Shown here: piece after piece, positions 25,663 through 34,237 of the stretch
Numbering within the stretch: the first letter of the stretch is position 1
Layout of the letters: every line of letters begins with the position of its first letter
NCBI RefSeq assembly: GCF_014287515.2
Contig: NZ_CP092473.1
Coordinates: 3,755,501-3,819,500, forward strand
Direction: 5' to 3'
Origin: Roseburia rectibacter
GTDB taxonomy: Bacteria > Bacillota > Clostridia > Lachnospirales > Lachnospiraceae
DNA length: 64,000 nucleotides
Made by a program: the position numbers and the translations under genes
The notes under the pieces: generated by a model
What the model saw: the letters and a program-made list of their open reading frames with translations, nothing else
Told to the model about the DNA's origin: nothing
Databases searched by the model: none

Positions 25663-27030
25663 TTATTCAGAAGCCTTGGATGCCATGATGGCGTTACCCT
25701 GTTCAAATAACTGCTGACCTGCATCTTCTGCAGACATCTGCCCATAACATACCTGCTCTTCAAACTTGTTGATCAGATCATTTACCTCACTGGAACCATC
25801 AGCACTTGGCGGATTTACCTGAGAGGAATTCGGTTCTACCACATCGTAAATAAAATCAATCACTTTCTGGCTGCTCTCATCCAGATTTGGAGAAATTGCC
25901 TCTGCTACATCACTTGACAGAGGAATACCTCTTTCTGCAAGAAGTACATTGTTGCAGTCAACGGAATTCGTAATATAATTCAGGATCTTAGCTGCTTCTG
26001 CCGGATTTTTTGAATCGGTAGAAATTGCAAAGAACTGGCTTGGTTTTAAGTAATCCGATTTGGATGGATCACTGGAAGGCCATGTGGTAATACCGATCTC
26101 CGTTCCTTCCGGAACTGCATTTTCGATTGCAGTCAACTGGTTCGAATAAGAGAATGAGCACCAGGACATTGTCTCAGGACTGGAACCATATACCAGAGGA
26201 TCCTGTTCTACGGAACCGATGGTACGCTCTGCAAATACGGAAGGATCTACTACCCATCCATCTTTGATACCATCTTCATACAGCTTGAAGAAATTTATAT
26301 AAGGATCTGCCGAATCGCCGCCCAGTTTGCCATCCTGATACAGTACAATATCATCTGCACGCAGGTAATATTCCAGGAACTGCTCATTCTGGTTGTAGCA
26401 AAGATTCGTCTTGTAACCGGTCTTCTCCTGGATTTCCTTGGACAGGGCAATAAACTCATCCATAGTCATGTTATCTTTTACCGTAATGCCATTTTCATCC
26501 AGTAAGGTTTTATTATAGAGAAGCGCTGGAGCGTTAATGCCGTTACACAATGCATACAGACCACCGTCTGCCTGTGCGGAATTCAGTACGTCCTGATTGC
26601 AGTTGCTGACATCAATGGTGCCGTCTTCAATATAAGGTGTCAGATCTACCAACAGGTCATTGTTTACATACTGCTGTAAATATTTATAATCCATCTGGAC
26701 GATATCCGGCATGGAGTGTCCTGCTGCTGCAGTTGCAAGTTTATTCCAGTAGTCATTAAATTCAGAAAACTGTCCTTCGATCGTAACTCCCGGATTTTCC
26801 TCTGCATACATATCCAGAATACTCTGTGTACGCTCGTTTCTGGTCTGATTGCCCCACCATGCCATTACCAGGCTGGAAGAATCGCTGCTGCCGCCATTTG
26901 ACTGAACAGTCTGGGAATCGTTTTCCCCGGTTGTATCAGCTCCAGCGGCATTGCCGGAATTGCTGCCACATGCTGCAAAAGATGTCACTGCCATGACTGC
27001 TGCAAGGATGCATACTAATTTCTTTTTCAT
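25663..27030 (-). CDS. Sugar-binding lipoprotein of ABC transporter
   Basis: 455 aa extracellular solute-binding protein, family 1. The lipoprotein signal ends in the lipobox SFAAC (Cys21), followed by a Ser/Asn/Gly-rich linker. The mature protein starts SLVMAWWGNQTRNERTQSILD, as in CUT1 binding proteins, and contains the IVQMDYKYLQQYV segment and the aromatic WCSFSYSNQ typical of the binding cleft. First gene of the minus-strand import operon, with AAGGAGG before its ATG and an AraC-like operator in its promoter. Confidence 0.93.
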   Translation of the reverse strand: MKKKLVCILAAVMAVTSFAACGSNSGNAAGADTTGENDSQTVQSNGGSSDSSSLVMAWWGNQTRNERTQSILDMYAEENPGVTIEGQFSEFNDYWNKLATAAAGHSMPDIVQMDYKYLQQYVNNDLLVDLTPYIEDGTIDVSNCNQDVLNSAQADGGLYALCNGINAPALLYNKTLLDENGITVKDNMTMDEFIALSKEIQEKTGYKTNLCYNQNEQFLEYYLRADDIVLYQDGKLGGDSADPYINFFKLYEDGIKDGWVVDPSVFAERTIGSVEQDPLVYGSSPETMSWCSFSYSNQLTAIENAVPEGTEIGITTWPSSDPSKSDYLKPSQFFAISTDSKNPAEAAKILNYITNSVDCNNVLLAERGIPLSSDVAEAISPNLDESSQKVIDFIYDVVEPNSSQVNPPSADGSSEVNDLINKFEEQVCYGQMSAEDAGQQLFEQGNAIMASKASE

Positions 27031-27077
27031 ACTTATAACCTCCTTAGATTCGTGAACCGAACTTTGTTGATGGTGTT

Positions 27078-27143
27078 ATTATAGTGCACCTTTTATCTCC
27101 GTTTAATAGTTAAAACGGACATGTATGTTTAAAAAACCGACAT
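27078..27143 (-). promoter_or_regulatory. Promoter of the import operon with AraC-type direct repeats
   Basis: Minus-strand TATAAT (27078-27083) has a poor -35 (TTAAAC, 17-bp spacer, 27101-27106). Directly upstream are two direct repeats, AAAACGGACAT (27112-27122) and AAAACCGACAT (27133-27143), 21 bp apart, i.e. two helical turns. This is the layout expected for activation by the adjacent YesN-type regulator. Confidence 0.65.
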
Positions 27144-27228
27144 CCTTTTTCAACTGAATTGCATTCTTTTTTTAAATTTGTATAATGTATTTAAAAGCAT
27201 TTTTCAGATATAAATTAAGGAAAAAACT

Positions 27229-28971
27229 ATGAAAAAATTTGCATCCTGGTCACTAAAATACAAAATACTTACCATTGCTTTGTTCAACAGCGTTACCATG
27301 TTATTGTGTGCTGCTTTTGGCTATCATCTTTATACCCACGCTTACAATAAACTACTTTTTGAGTCTATGGCGAGCAGCCTGTCCGTCACTTCCAAACAGA
27401 TCTCACAGAAGTTAGAAAATGCGGAATACATTTCCTCTCTGATTCTTTCCTCCTCAGTCATCCAGAAAGAACTTGCCAGCCAGCCTCCTGAAAGTGACTC
27501 CATTGCCGTGGCAGAATACAATCGCACAGTCAACAATCTCCTCACCGAATACTCTGCCCTGTTTCGGACTAATGGCATTTCCTATGCAGTGCTCTATGGT
27601 GACACTTATACCAACAGCACAAACTGGGCATTGTTAAATAAGACTCCGTCCTTTTTACTGGATGCCGCTTTGGAAAATGGTTTCAAGGCAAAAGGTTCTG
27701 TTACATGGACCTACGGAGAACGTCAGCCCTATATTCTGCTCAGCCGGAATGTCAGACAGATCAGTAATCTCTCCCTGGAATCTCTGGGTAATCTGGTGAT
27801 TGGTGTTGATCTCGAACAGGTTGTATCCGATGCAAGCCAGTTTGTCTCCCAATACAGGAACCAGCAGTTTATCATTGCCAGTGATTCCGGAAGCCTGATC
27901 TACGCCTCCAAAAGTCTCTCTGATGCAGATGCCAGAGAACTTATTTCGAATTTTACGGATTCCTACAAAATTGTCTCCTATGGCGGTCACAAATATTTTG
28001 CCGTAGGAGGCACTCTGCCAGATTATGAATACCGCTATGTTACTCTGGCACCTTACGATGAGGTTGCCAATGCATTGGGAGCTTCCATACGCCTGACCTA
28101 CTTTCTTCTCGCCATTGGAATGCTATTGGTGTTCTATATGTCAAACCGGCTGATTCACACAATTATCAACGAATTTGACGCCCTGATCCAGAAAATGAAA
28201 CTGTTTACCCAAAATGAACTGGAACTTCCTGCGGAAGATAATACCTGCTACTCTACTGAGGTCGGATCCCTGCACAGACAATTCCGTCTGATGGCAGTGC
28301 GTATCCAGAATCTGGTAAAAGTCAATTATGTAAATGAGATTCTGACCAAAGATGCCCAGCTAAAAGCGCTCCGTTCCCAGATCAGTCCACATTTTCTCTA
28401 CAACACCCTGGAGACGATCAACTGGCGGGCAAAGGCTATGGGAAATGATGTCATCTCCCAGATGGTGGAATCTCTCGGAAATCTCCTGCGTGTATCCTTA
28501 TCTGCCCAGGAGACACTGGTAACACTTGCCTACGAGCTGGAACTGGTAGATTCCTATATCACGATCCAGAAAATCCGCTTTGAGGAACGGCTGGAATTCC
28601 AGGTAATCACAGAGGACGCCTTTCATGAAGGCATGATTCCTCCGTTGACCATACAACCCCTGGTGGAAAATGCAATTCACTATGGCATGGAGGAAATGAC
28701 CGAAGTCTGCCACATTTATCTGAAAGTCAATGTAACAGATGACATCATGGTGATTCAGATACGCAATGAGGGCTCCCATTTCGAAGATGACCTTCTGGAA
28801 AAATTGCGCAATAAAAGCCGCAATCCTCACGGATTTGGCATCGGTCTCCTGAATATTGACCAGCGGATCCAACTGTTGTTTGGCGATGAATACGGTCTGA
28901 CCTTATCCAATGAAGATGATTTTGCCGTTGCTACCATAACCCTGCCCTATCGAAAGAAAGAAGGCGAATAA
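27229..28971 (+). CDS. Sensor histidine kinase, YesM type
   Basis: 580 aa. Two membrane helices (about 14-34 and 286-306) bracket a 250-residue extracellular sensor domain; a HAMP-like region follows. The His_kinase motif is ALRSQISPHFLYNTLETINWRA, and the ATPase part has IPPLTIQPLVENAIHYG and GFGIGLLNIDQRIQLLFG. It belongs to the family that senses sugars or sugar-binding proteins and phosphorylates YesN-like AraC regulators. Transcribed divergently from the import operon; a promoter TTGCAT-N16-TATAAT ends at 27186. Confidence 0.93.
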   Translation: MKKFASWSLKYKILTIALFNSVTMLLCAAFGYHLYTHAYNKLLFESMASSLSVTSKQISQKLENAEYISSLILSSSVIQKELASQPPESDSIAVAEYNRTVNNLLTEYSALFRTNGISYAVLYGDTYTNSTNWALLNKTPSFLLDAALENGFKAKGSVTWTYGERQPYILLSRNVRQISNLSLESLGNLVIGVDLEQVVSDASQFVSQYRNQQFIIASDSGSLIYASKSLSDADARELISNFTDSYKIVSYGGHKYFAVGGTLPDYEYRYVTLAPYDEVANALGASIRLTYFLLAIGMLLVFYMSNRLIHTIINEFDALIQKMKLFTQNELELPAEDNTCYSTEVGSLHRQFRLMAVRIQNLVKVNYVNEILTKDAQLKALRSQISPHFLYNTLETINWRAKAMGNDVISQMVESLGNLLRVSLSAQETLVTLAYELELVDSYITIQKIRFEERLEFQVITEDAFHEGMIPPLTIQPLVENAIHYGMEEMTEVCHIYLKVNVTDDIMVIQIRNEGSHFEDDLLEKLRNKSRNPHGFGIGLLNIDQRIQLLFGDEYGLTLSNEDDFAVATITLPYRKKEGE

Positions 28972-28972
28972 A

Positions 28973-30478
28973 ATGTTAAAATTACTGATTGCTGATGATG
29001 AAAGAATTATCAGAGAAACGATTTCCAAAATTATTGACTGGAAAAAATATGATATCGAAGTGATCGGATTATGTAAAAACGGAATTGAAGCCTATGACAT
29101 GATCCTCGATGAATCCCCGGATATCGTTCTTACAGATATCCGCATGCCCGGCATGAGTGGTTTAGATCTGATCCGTGAGGTCCACCAGACAGACATCCCG
29201 ATTCAGTTTATCATTTTATCCGGCTACGGTGAATTTGAATATGCCAAAGAAGCCATGCATTACGGGGTCAAGCAGTATCTCCTAAAGCCATGCAATGAAA
29301 CACAGATCTTAGAATGTGTGCTGGAATGTAAAAAAGACCACGACCGCATGATGCGTGAACGTACTATGCTGCAAAAACAGTTTACCCTCTATGATGGCAT
29401 GCTGCACAATGTCATTTCCAGTGTCATCAACGACTGCCTCAATGAAAAACAGTCCTTAGATGAAATCGTCCTGCACTATGAACAATATGTGGATTTTCAT
29501 ACCACAGGGTACCATCTATTTTATGTGTATTATCTGGAATTTGATAGCCTGCCAGAATTTCTGCAGCAGTTAAAAGTCTATGTGGAAAAAGAGATGTCCC
29601 AGGTAATCTTTTACGGAATCTATGTAAAAAATACTTTTCTGCTTTTCCTTCAGAATAGTTCCGGATTTTGTGAAAACATACATAATTTCCTGAAAAACGT
29701 ACACTTAAGCGGGCAAAAGGTATCCCTTGAAATTCAGGATACCAACTATCCCTCTCTAAAAATCCTGCTGTCAGATAACACAGACCGTATCATGCGTTTT
29801 CCCATGATTTATTATATCAATCATTTCCATGTCACAGCAATCTGCAACTATGACCGCGTCATTTTTCAGATCCAGCAGTTATATCAGCGGCTTCGCGGAG
29901 GAGACAGTGAAAAGTCTGACCAGGTGGCTGAGATTCTGCGTGGAATTGATAATATTGATTTTCTAAAACAACTTGTAAGCAGTTTGTTTCTCAAAATGTC
30001 TTCCAATTCCCAGATGCTTTCCCCGGTAGGTCTGGCAGAATGGCTCACTCAGATGGAAAACGAAGAAAATCTGGACAGCCTAAAAGATATGGTAGTAAAC
30101 AAGTTCATGGAGTTATCCAGCATCCGTGAAACCGAGGCAAGTATCTCCCCGATGATCTCCCAGATTTATTCCTATGTCGACACACATCTGGAGGATTCTT
30201 CCCTGACCTTGAAACAGATTGCGGAAAATTATCTGTTCATGAATGTGGATTACGTCAGTAAAAAATTTTATAAAGAAACCGGACAGAAGTTTTCACAATA
30301 TCTCACTGCAATGCGTATTGCCAGAGCAAAACAACTCATTGCACAGAATCCGGAAGAACCCGTAAAAAATATTGCAGAACAGGTTGGCTGCGGAAACAAT
30401 CCGCAATATTTCTCCCAACTCTTCAAAAAACAGACCGGCATCACCCCTACTGACTATATTGCCTCCTTAGGACATTGA
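28973..30478 (+). CDS. Response regulator with AraC DNA-binding domain, YesN type
   Basis: 501 aa. N-terminal receiver (LLIADDERIIRETI, phospho-Asp in IVLTDIRMPGMSG, Lys in LLKPCNE), a long central linker domain (about 130-395) and two C-terminal AraC helix-turn-helices (QIAENYLFMNVDYVSKKFYKETGQKFSQYL ... PEEPVKNIAEQVGCGNNPQYFSQLFK, here cited in parts). One nucleotide separates it from the kinase stop. It is the likely activator binding the direct repeats at 27112-27143. Confidence 0.93.
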   Translation: MLKLLIADDERIIRETISKIIDWKKYDIEVIGLCKNGIEAYDMILDESPDIVLTDIRMPGMSGLDLIREVHQTDIPIQFIILSGYGEFEYAKEAMHYGVKQYLLKPCNETQILECVLECKKDHDRMMRERTMLQKQFTLYDGMLHNVISSVINDCLNEKQSLDEIVLHYEQYVDFHTTGYHLFYVYYLEFDSLPEFLQQLKVYVEKEMSQVIFYGIYVKNTFLLFLQNSSGFCENIHNFLKNVHLSGQKVSLEIQDTNYPSLKILLSDNTDRIMRFPMIYYINHFHVTAICNYDRVIFQIQQLYQRLRGGDSEKSDQVAEILRGIDNIDFLKQLVSSLFLKMSSNSQMLSPVGLAEWLTQMENEENLDSLKDMVVNKFMELSSIRETEASISPMISQIYSYVDTHLEDSSLTLKQIAENYLFMNVDYVSKKFYKETGQKFSQYLTAMRIARAKQLIAQNPEEPVKNIAEQVGCGNNPQYFSQLFKKQTGITPTDYIASLGH

Positions 30479-30604
30479 TCCTTTTTGCAGAAACCACAGC
30501 ATGTCGGAAATGTGGCAGACGTACTCGGTTTTTCACATTGACAAAAAACCTCTGAAAATGGAGAATAGAGACAGATTTCAGAACACATTAAGGGGGTTAC
30601 CGAT

Positions 30605-31927
30605 ATGAATTATCATATAATAGAAATGGGTGCAGCCGGCGATGGAAAAAACAACGATGCTCCCATCATACAAAAAGCGATTGATCTGTGCCATGCACAG
30701 GGCGGCGGACTGGTCGTGCTGGATAGCGGACACATCTACCTGTCCGGATCTATTATTTTAAAGAGTCATGTGGAACTGGTCGTGGAAACCGGAGCAACAT
30801 TAAAAGCGAGCGAAGATTTACAGGATTATAATTATATTAGTGATCTGGCGAAAAATGGACACGACCACATGGTAGAAGTCCCCACTTTTGTAAATTGCGA
30901 TTACGACGGTAAACCACGTCAATACTTTATCTACTCCAAAGATACAGACGGCGTACGCATCAGCGGTGGCGGTGTCATTGATGGTTCCGAGGAAATCTAC
31001 TACGGTGAGATCCGTGAAGACCAGATTGACGGCGCTTTCTATCCCCGTATCCCTCTGATTCTGATGGAGCACTGCACTCATCTGACCATCCAGAATGTAA
31101 CGATCCAAAAGAGCGGCTTCTGGACAACCCATCTGGTGGGCTGCGAAGAAGTGGAAATCAGCGGCGTCCGCATCTTAAACAACCGCATGATGGCGAACTG
31201 TGACGGTATTGACCCGGATCACTGCAAACATGTCCGTATTACTAACTGTCATATTGAGGCAGCCGATGACTGCATCGTATTAAAGACCACCGAAGCAAAC
31301 AGCCAGTACGGTGACTGCGAAAATATCGTAATCAGTAACTGCACCCTGGCTTCTACCAGTGCAGCGATCAAGATCGGTACCGAAAGTGTCAATAATTTCC
31401 GTGATATTATAATCACGGGCTGCAGTATCTACGATACCAACCGCGGTATCTCCTTCCAGCTCAGAGATCAGGGTAATATTGAAAATGTGTTGATTTCAAA
31501 CTGCATCATCCACACAAACAATTACTCCGAATGTTGGTGGGGCTGTGCAGAACCTATTAATATCGCTTCCATCAACCGCAAAGACGACGTCCCTTCCGGC
31601 AAAATCCGTGGAATTTCCATCACCAATGTGTACTGTACCGGAGAAGGCAGTATCTATATTGCCGGAAAAGACACCTCTCCTATCGAGGATCTGACACTTG
31701 AAAATATCCGCCTGACACTTGAAAAGAATTCCAAATATCCTATCAAGGGCTATGATTTCCGTCCCTGCAGTGGTCCCTCTTTTCAGGAATGTAAGATTCA
31801 TGGCGTTTATGTCAAAAATGCCAAAAACGTAAAAGCACAAAATATTGAAGTCACTGTAAAAAAAGAAATACAGGAATGGGTGGATCGTGATATCTGCTTT
31901 GAAAATACCGTCAGAACAGATTCATAA
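30605..31927 (+). CDS. Glycoside hydrolase family 28 (polygalacturonase-like)
   Basis: 440 aa right-handed beta-helix enzyme. N-terminal AAGDGKNNDAPIIQKAID and the catalytic region NCDGIDPDHCKH followed by AADDCIVLKT match GH28, whose catalytic aspartates lie in NxDGxD and DD. The usual RIK motif is replaced by a divergent GISFQLRD-type segment, so exact specificity is unclear. There is no signal peptide, so it should cleave imported oligogalacturonides in the cytoplasm. AGGGGGT precedes the ATG. It follows the YesN gene on the same strand. Confidence 0.9.
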   Translation: MNYHIIEMGAAGDGKNNDAPIIQKAIDLCHAQGGGLVVLDSGHIYLSGSIILKSHVELVVETGATLKASEDLQDYNYISDLAKNGHDHMVEVPTFVNCDYDGKPRQYFIYSKDTDGVRISGGGVIDGSEEIYYGEIREDQIDGAFYPRIPLILMEHCTHLTIQNVTIQKSGFWTTHLVGCEEVEISGVRILNNRMMANCDGIDPDHCKHVRITNCHIEAADDCIVLKTTEANSQYGDCENIVISNCTLASTSAAIKIGTESVNNFRDIIITGCSIYDTNRGISFQLRDQGNIENVLISNCIIHTNNYSECWWGCAEPINIASINRKDDVPSGKIRGISITNVYCTGEGSIYIAGKDTSPIEDLTLENIRLTLEKNSKYPIKGYDFRPCSGPSFQECKIHGVYVKNAKNVKAQNIEVTVKKEIQEWVDRDICFENTVRTDS

Positions 31928-31948
31928 GTTTACTACAATAAACTGCAA

Positions 31949-31988
31949 AAAGGAGCTGCGCACTAATTACTTAGTGCAACAGCCCCTT
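31949..31988. repeat. Terminator-like hairpin repeat, copy 3 of 3
   Basis: AAAGGAGCTGCGCACTAA and TTAGTGCAACAGCCCCTTT pair. It sits just after GH28 and mirrors the copy at 23788-23822 at the other border of the carbohydrate locus. It may serve as a bidirectional terminator. Confidence 0.65.
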
Positions 31989-32038
31989 TCCCACATCCGG
32001 CAAATATCTTATGTATCTTTTTTGTTCTTCTCTATGAT

Positions 32039-33307
32039 CTATTCTTTTCCGTCTTTCTCTTCTGATTCCCGCAGATCACATATTCTCACCTGCTCGATCC
32101 GTTTGCCGGACATCTCTGTCACTTCTATCTCAAGTTTAAATTCCTCATCCGTATGAAAATCTCCGGCTTTCGGTATACATTCAAACAGTTCCATCACCCA
32201 GCCGCTGACGGTCTGCACATCAAATTCTGCCTCACGGTCTAAACATTCAAACAGTTTTTCCACTTTTGTTTTTCCGGCAACCAGATATTCATTGTCGCTG
32301 ATGCGCTCAATTTCTGTCTCGACCTTATCGTGCTCATCCCAGATCTCACCGACAAGTTCCTCTAAAATATCTTCAAGCGTAATGATTCCAGCCGTTCCGC
32401 CGTATTCATCCATCGCAACCGCAATGTGCAGTTTCTTCTGCTGAAGTTCCCGCAAAAGATCATCGATCTTTTTATTTTTCGGTGTAAAAATAACCGGTCG
32501 CACTGAGTCACGGATCGTCACATCCGAACGGTAAATAAAGTTGTAAAAATCTTTCTGATATAAAATACCAATGATCTGGTCAATATTTTCCTCATAGACC
32601 GGAAGTCTCGAATATCCGGTGTCCGCAAATATTTTGGCGATCTCATCTTTTGGCATATCCACCGGGATACCGACAATATCAATTCGCGGTGTGTAAATAT
32701 CCACTGCCTCCAGCTCATCAAACTCGATCGCGCTGCGGATCAGTACACGCTCATCTTCTCCGATACCGCCGCCTGCCTGTGCCTCATCCACAATGGTGAG
32801 CAGTTCTTCTTCTGTGATTCCCGGCTCCTCTTCTGACTTAAAGATGTGTGACAGCAGTTTTTTCCACTGTGCAAACACAAAATTAACCGGTGTCAGGATT
32901 TTTACCAGAACAGCAATGATCGGTGCGGAAAACAGTGCAAATTTGTCCGGTGATTCTTTTGCAATGCTTTTTGGTGAAATCTCACCAAAGATCAAAACCA
33001 GAACTGTCGTAACGATCGTTGAAACACTGGCCCCCTTCGCATCCCCAAGCATTTTTACAAACAGGATCGTTGCTAAGGAGGAAGATAATATATTTACAAT
33101 ATTGTTTCCGATCAGGATCGTTGACAACAGGTTGTCGTACTTTTCTTCCAGTTCAAGCACCAGCGCCGCCCGTTTATTTCCTTTGTCTGCCATATTTTTC
33201 ATGCGGATCCGGTTCAGCGACAAAAATGCGGTCTCCGTCGCCGAAAAATATGCTGACATGATCAGGCATATCGCAATAATGATAAAAAACAATGAGTCAC
33301 TTCCCAT
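32039..33307 (-). CDS. CNNM/CorC-type membrane protein with CBS pair
   Basis: 422 aa. The N-terminal DUF21/CNNM membrane domain has four helices (motifs SATETAFLSLNRIRMKNMA, ILIGNNIVNIL, GEISPKSIAKE), followed by a CBS pair (YTPRIDIVGIPVD, VAMDEYGGTAGIITLEDILEE) and a C-terminal CorC_HlyC domain (YLVAGKTKVEKL). These proteins are linked to Mg2+ transport or extrusion. Annotations as hemolysin are historical. The start ATG 33307 has AGAGGA upstream. The gene is preceded by a 220-nt leader with a terminator and a short reading frame, indicating control by attenuation. Confidence 0.9.
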   Translation of the reverse strand: MGSDSLFFIIIAICLIMSAYFSATETAFLSLNRIRMKNMADKGNKRAALVLELEEKYDNLLSTILIGNNIVNILSSSLATILFVKMLGDAKGASVSTIVTTVLVLIFGEISPKSIAKESPDKFALFSAPIIAVLVKILTPVNFVFAQWKKLLSHIFKSEEEPGITEEELLTIVDEAQAGGGIGEDERVLIRSAIEFDELEAVDIYTPRIDIVGIPVDMPKDEIAKIFADTGYSRLPVYEENIDQIIGILYQKDFYNFIYRSDVTIRDSVRPVIFTPKNKKIDDLLRELQQKKLHIAVAMDEYGGTAGIITLEDILEELVGEIWDEHDKVETEIERISDNEYLVAGKTKVEKLFECLDREAEFDVQTVSGWVMELFECIPKAGDFHTDEEFKLEIEVTEMSGKRIEQVRICDLRESEEKDGKE

Positions 33308-33334
33308 AAAAAAATAATTCCTCTCTTTCCACGC

Positions 33335-33384
33335 AAAAAAGCATAGCTGCACCTGTTTGTCTCTCCAAACGGCAGTTATGCTTT
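33335..33384 (-). terminator. Leader terminator before the CNNM/CorC gene
   Basis: On the minus strand AAAGCATA-A-CTGC and GCAG-C-TATGCTTT pair, with an inner stem GTTTG/CAAAC, followed by T6. It lies between the short leader frame and the transporter gene; the leader stop codon lies inside its 5' arm. Confidence 0.8.
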
Positions 33385-33465
33385 CTCATATTTCAATATT
33401 GATCTTTTCATTTTGTTATTCTGATTCGGGTAAGGATCCGCGTCCCCGTCCGCACTGTCTAACAT
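33376..33465 (-). CDS. Putative 29-residue regulatory leader peptide
   Basis: ATG 33465 has GGAG 6 nt upstream. The peptide begins MLDSADGDADPYPNQNN and ends in a basic stretch KRSILKYEKA. Five Asp and two Pro in the first 13 residues recall the acidic/proline-rich MgtL leader of enterobacteria, in which such sequences destabilise ribosomes at low Mg2+. The TAA stop (33376-33378) is embedded in the 5' arm of the terminator, so ribosome position would affect terminator folding. It is too short to be scored by ordinary gene finders. The role is inference. Confidence 0.5.
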   Translation of the reverse strand: MLDSADGDADPYPNQNNKMKRSILKYEKA

Positions 33466-33537
33466 AGTACTCTCCATTTCTGCATGTGAACAATATTACC
33501 TTTCACATGATTTTCATATAAATTGTGCTATAGATGT

Positions 33538-33566
33538 ATTATATCAAAACGCATTCTGCATAGCAA
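33538..33566 (-). promoter_or_regulatory. Promoter of the CNNM/CorC leader transcript
   Basis: Minus strand TTGCTA (33561-33566), 17-bp spacer, TATAAT (33538-33543). The transcript would begin near 33531, giving a leader of about 220 nt. Confidence 0.6.
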
Positions 33567-33676
33567 GGAATTTTTATCCATTTTCCGGTTCTGTACCCGC
33601 TAAAATACAAATAAAATTTGCTGTCAGCTCCGAATTATGGTATACTATGATAAATATATTTTAATCGGGGCACATT

Positions 33677-33709
33677 TCCCCTGATGGGATTCCGTTTCCT
33701 GTCAGGGGA
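33677..33709 (+). promoter_or_regulatory. Leader hairpin before the DtxR/MntR-like gene
   Basis: A promoter TTGCTG-N17-TATACT lies just upstream (about 33618-33646). In the transcribed leader TCCCCTGA (33677-33684) and TCAGGGGA (33702-33709) form a perfect 8-bp stem, with an additional GGGG/CCCC alternative (ATCGGGGCACATTTCCCC). It could be a regulatory site or simple structure. Confidence 0.35.
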
Positions 33710-33739
33710 TCATCCTATAGACAGAAAAGAGGTATTTTT

Positions 33740-34099
33740 ATGCAGGTTAACGAATCATCTGAGAACTATTTAGAGACCATCCTGATCCTTAGCAAACGTA
33801 ATCCGGTCGTACGTTCCGTTGATATCGCTGAAGAGCTTGGTTTTAAAAAATCAAGTGTCAGCGTTGCAATGAAAAACTTACGCGAGAAAAATAATATCAC
33901 CGTTACCAAAGAAGGATATATTTATCTGACCGATTCGGGTCGTGAAATTGCAGAAATGATCTATGAACGTCATGAACTTTTAACAGACTGGCTGACACGT
34001 CTCGGTGTTGATCCAAAGATCGCAGCCGAAGATGCATGCCGCATGGAACATGTCATCAGTAAAGAAAGTTTTGATGCGATCAAAAAACATATTAAATAA
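33740..34099 (+). CDS. Short DtxR/MntR-family metal-dependent repressor
   Basis: 119 aa. The winged helix (ENYLETILILSKRNPVVRSVDIAEELGFKKSSVSVAMKNL) is followed by the dimerisation/metal region with GREIAEMIYERHELLTDWL and AAEDACRMEHVIS, whose E..C..EH residues match metal ligands of the family. It stops after this domain and lacks the C-terminal SH3-like (FeoA) domain of DtxR, as MntR does. AAAGAGGT precedes the ATG. Plausible regulator of Mn or Fe genes such as the CDF exporter at 15087-16250; that link is inference. Confidence 0.85.
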   Translation: MQVNESSENYLETILILSKRNPVVRSVDIAEELGFKKSSVSVAMKNLREKNNITVTKEGYIYLTDSGREIAEMIYERHELLTDWLTRLGVDPKIAAEDACRMEHVISKESFDAIKKHIK

Positions 34100-34184
34100 C
34101 CTGATATATATACATCTATATATTAGTACATCATTTTCACAAACAACAATCTGTGCATATTTTAAACAGATCTGTTATCACAAA

Positions 34185-34237
34185 AACAAGAAGTGCTCAC
34201 CGGAACAGATTTCCGGAAGCACCTCTTGTTTTTTTAT
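34185..34237 (+). terminator. Terminator after the DtxR/MntR-like gene
   Basis: AACAAGAAGTGCT-CACCGGAA pairs with TTCCGG-AAGCACCTCTTGTT and is followed by T7 on the plus strand. The T run overlaps the 3' end of the convergent leuA gene. Confidence 0.75.

Noticed and set aside
32039..33307. Annotation as a hemolysin
   Set aside because: Domain order is CNNM-CBS-CorC_HlyC, a transport-type architecture; hemolysin is a historical label.
33376..33566. Known Mg2+ riboswitch (M-box) or yybP-ykoY type before the CNNM gene
   Set aside because: I could not find the conserved motifs of either class; a translated leader with terminator explains the sequence better.
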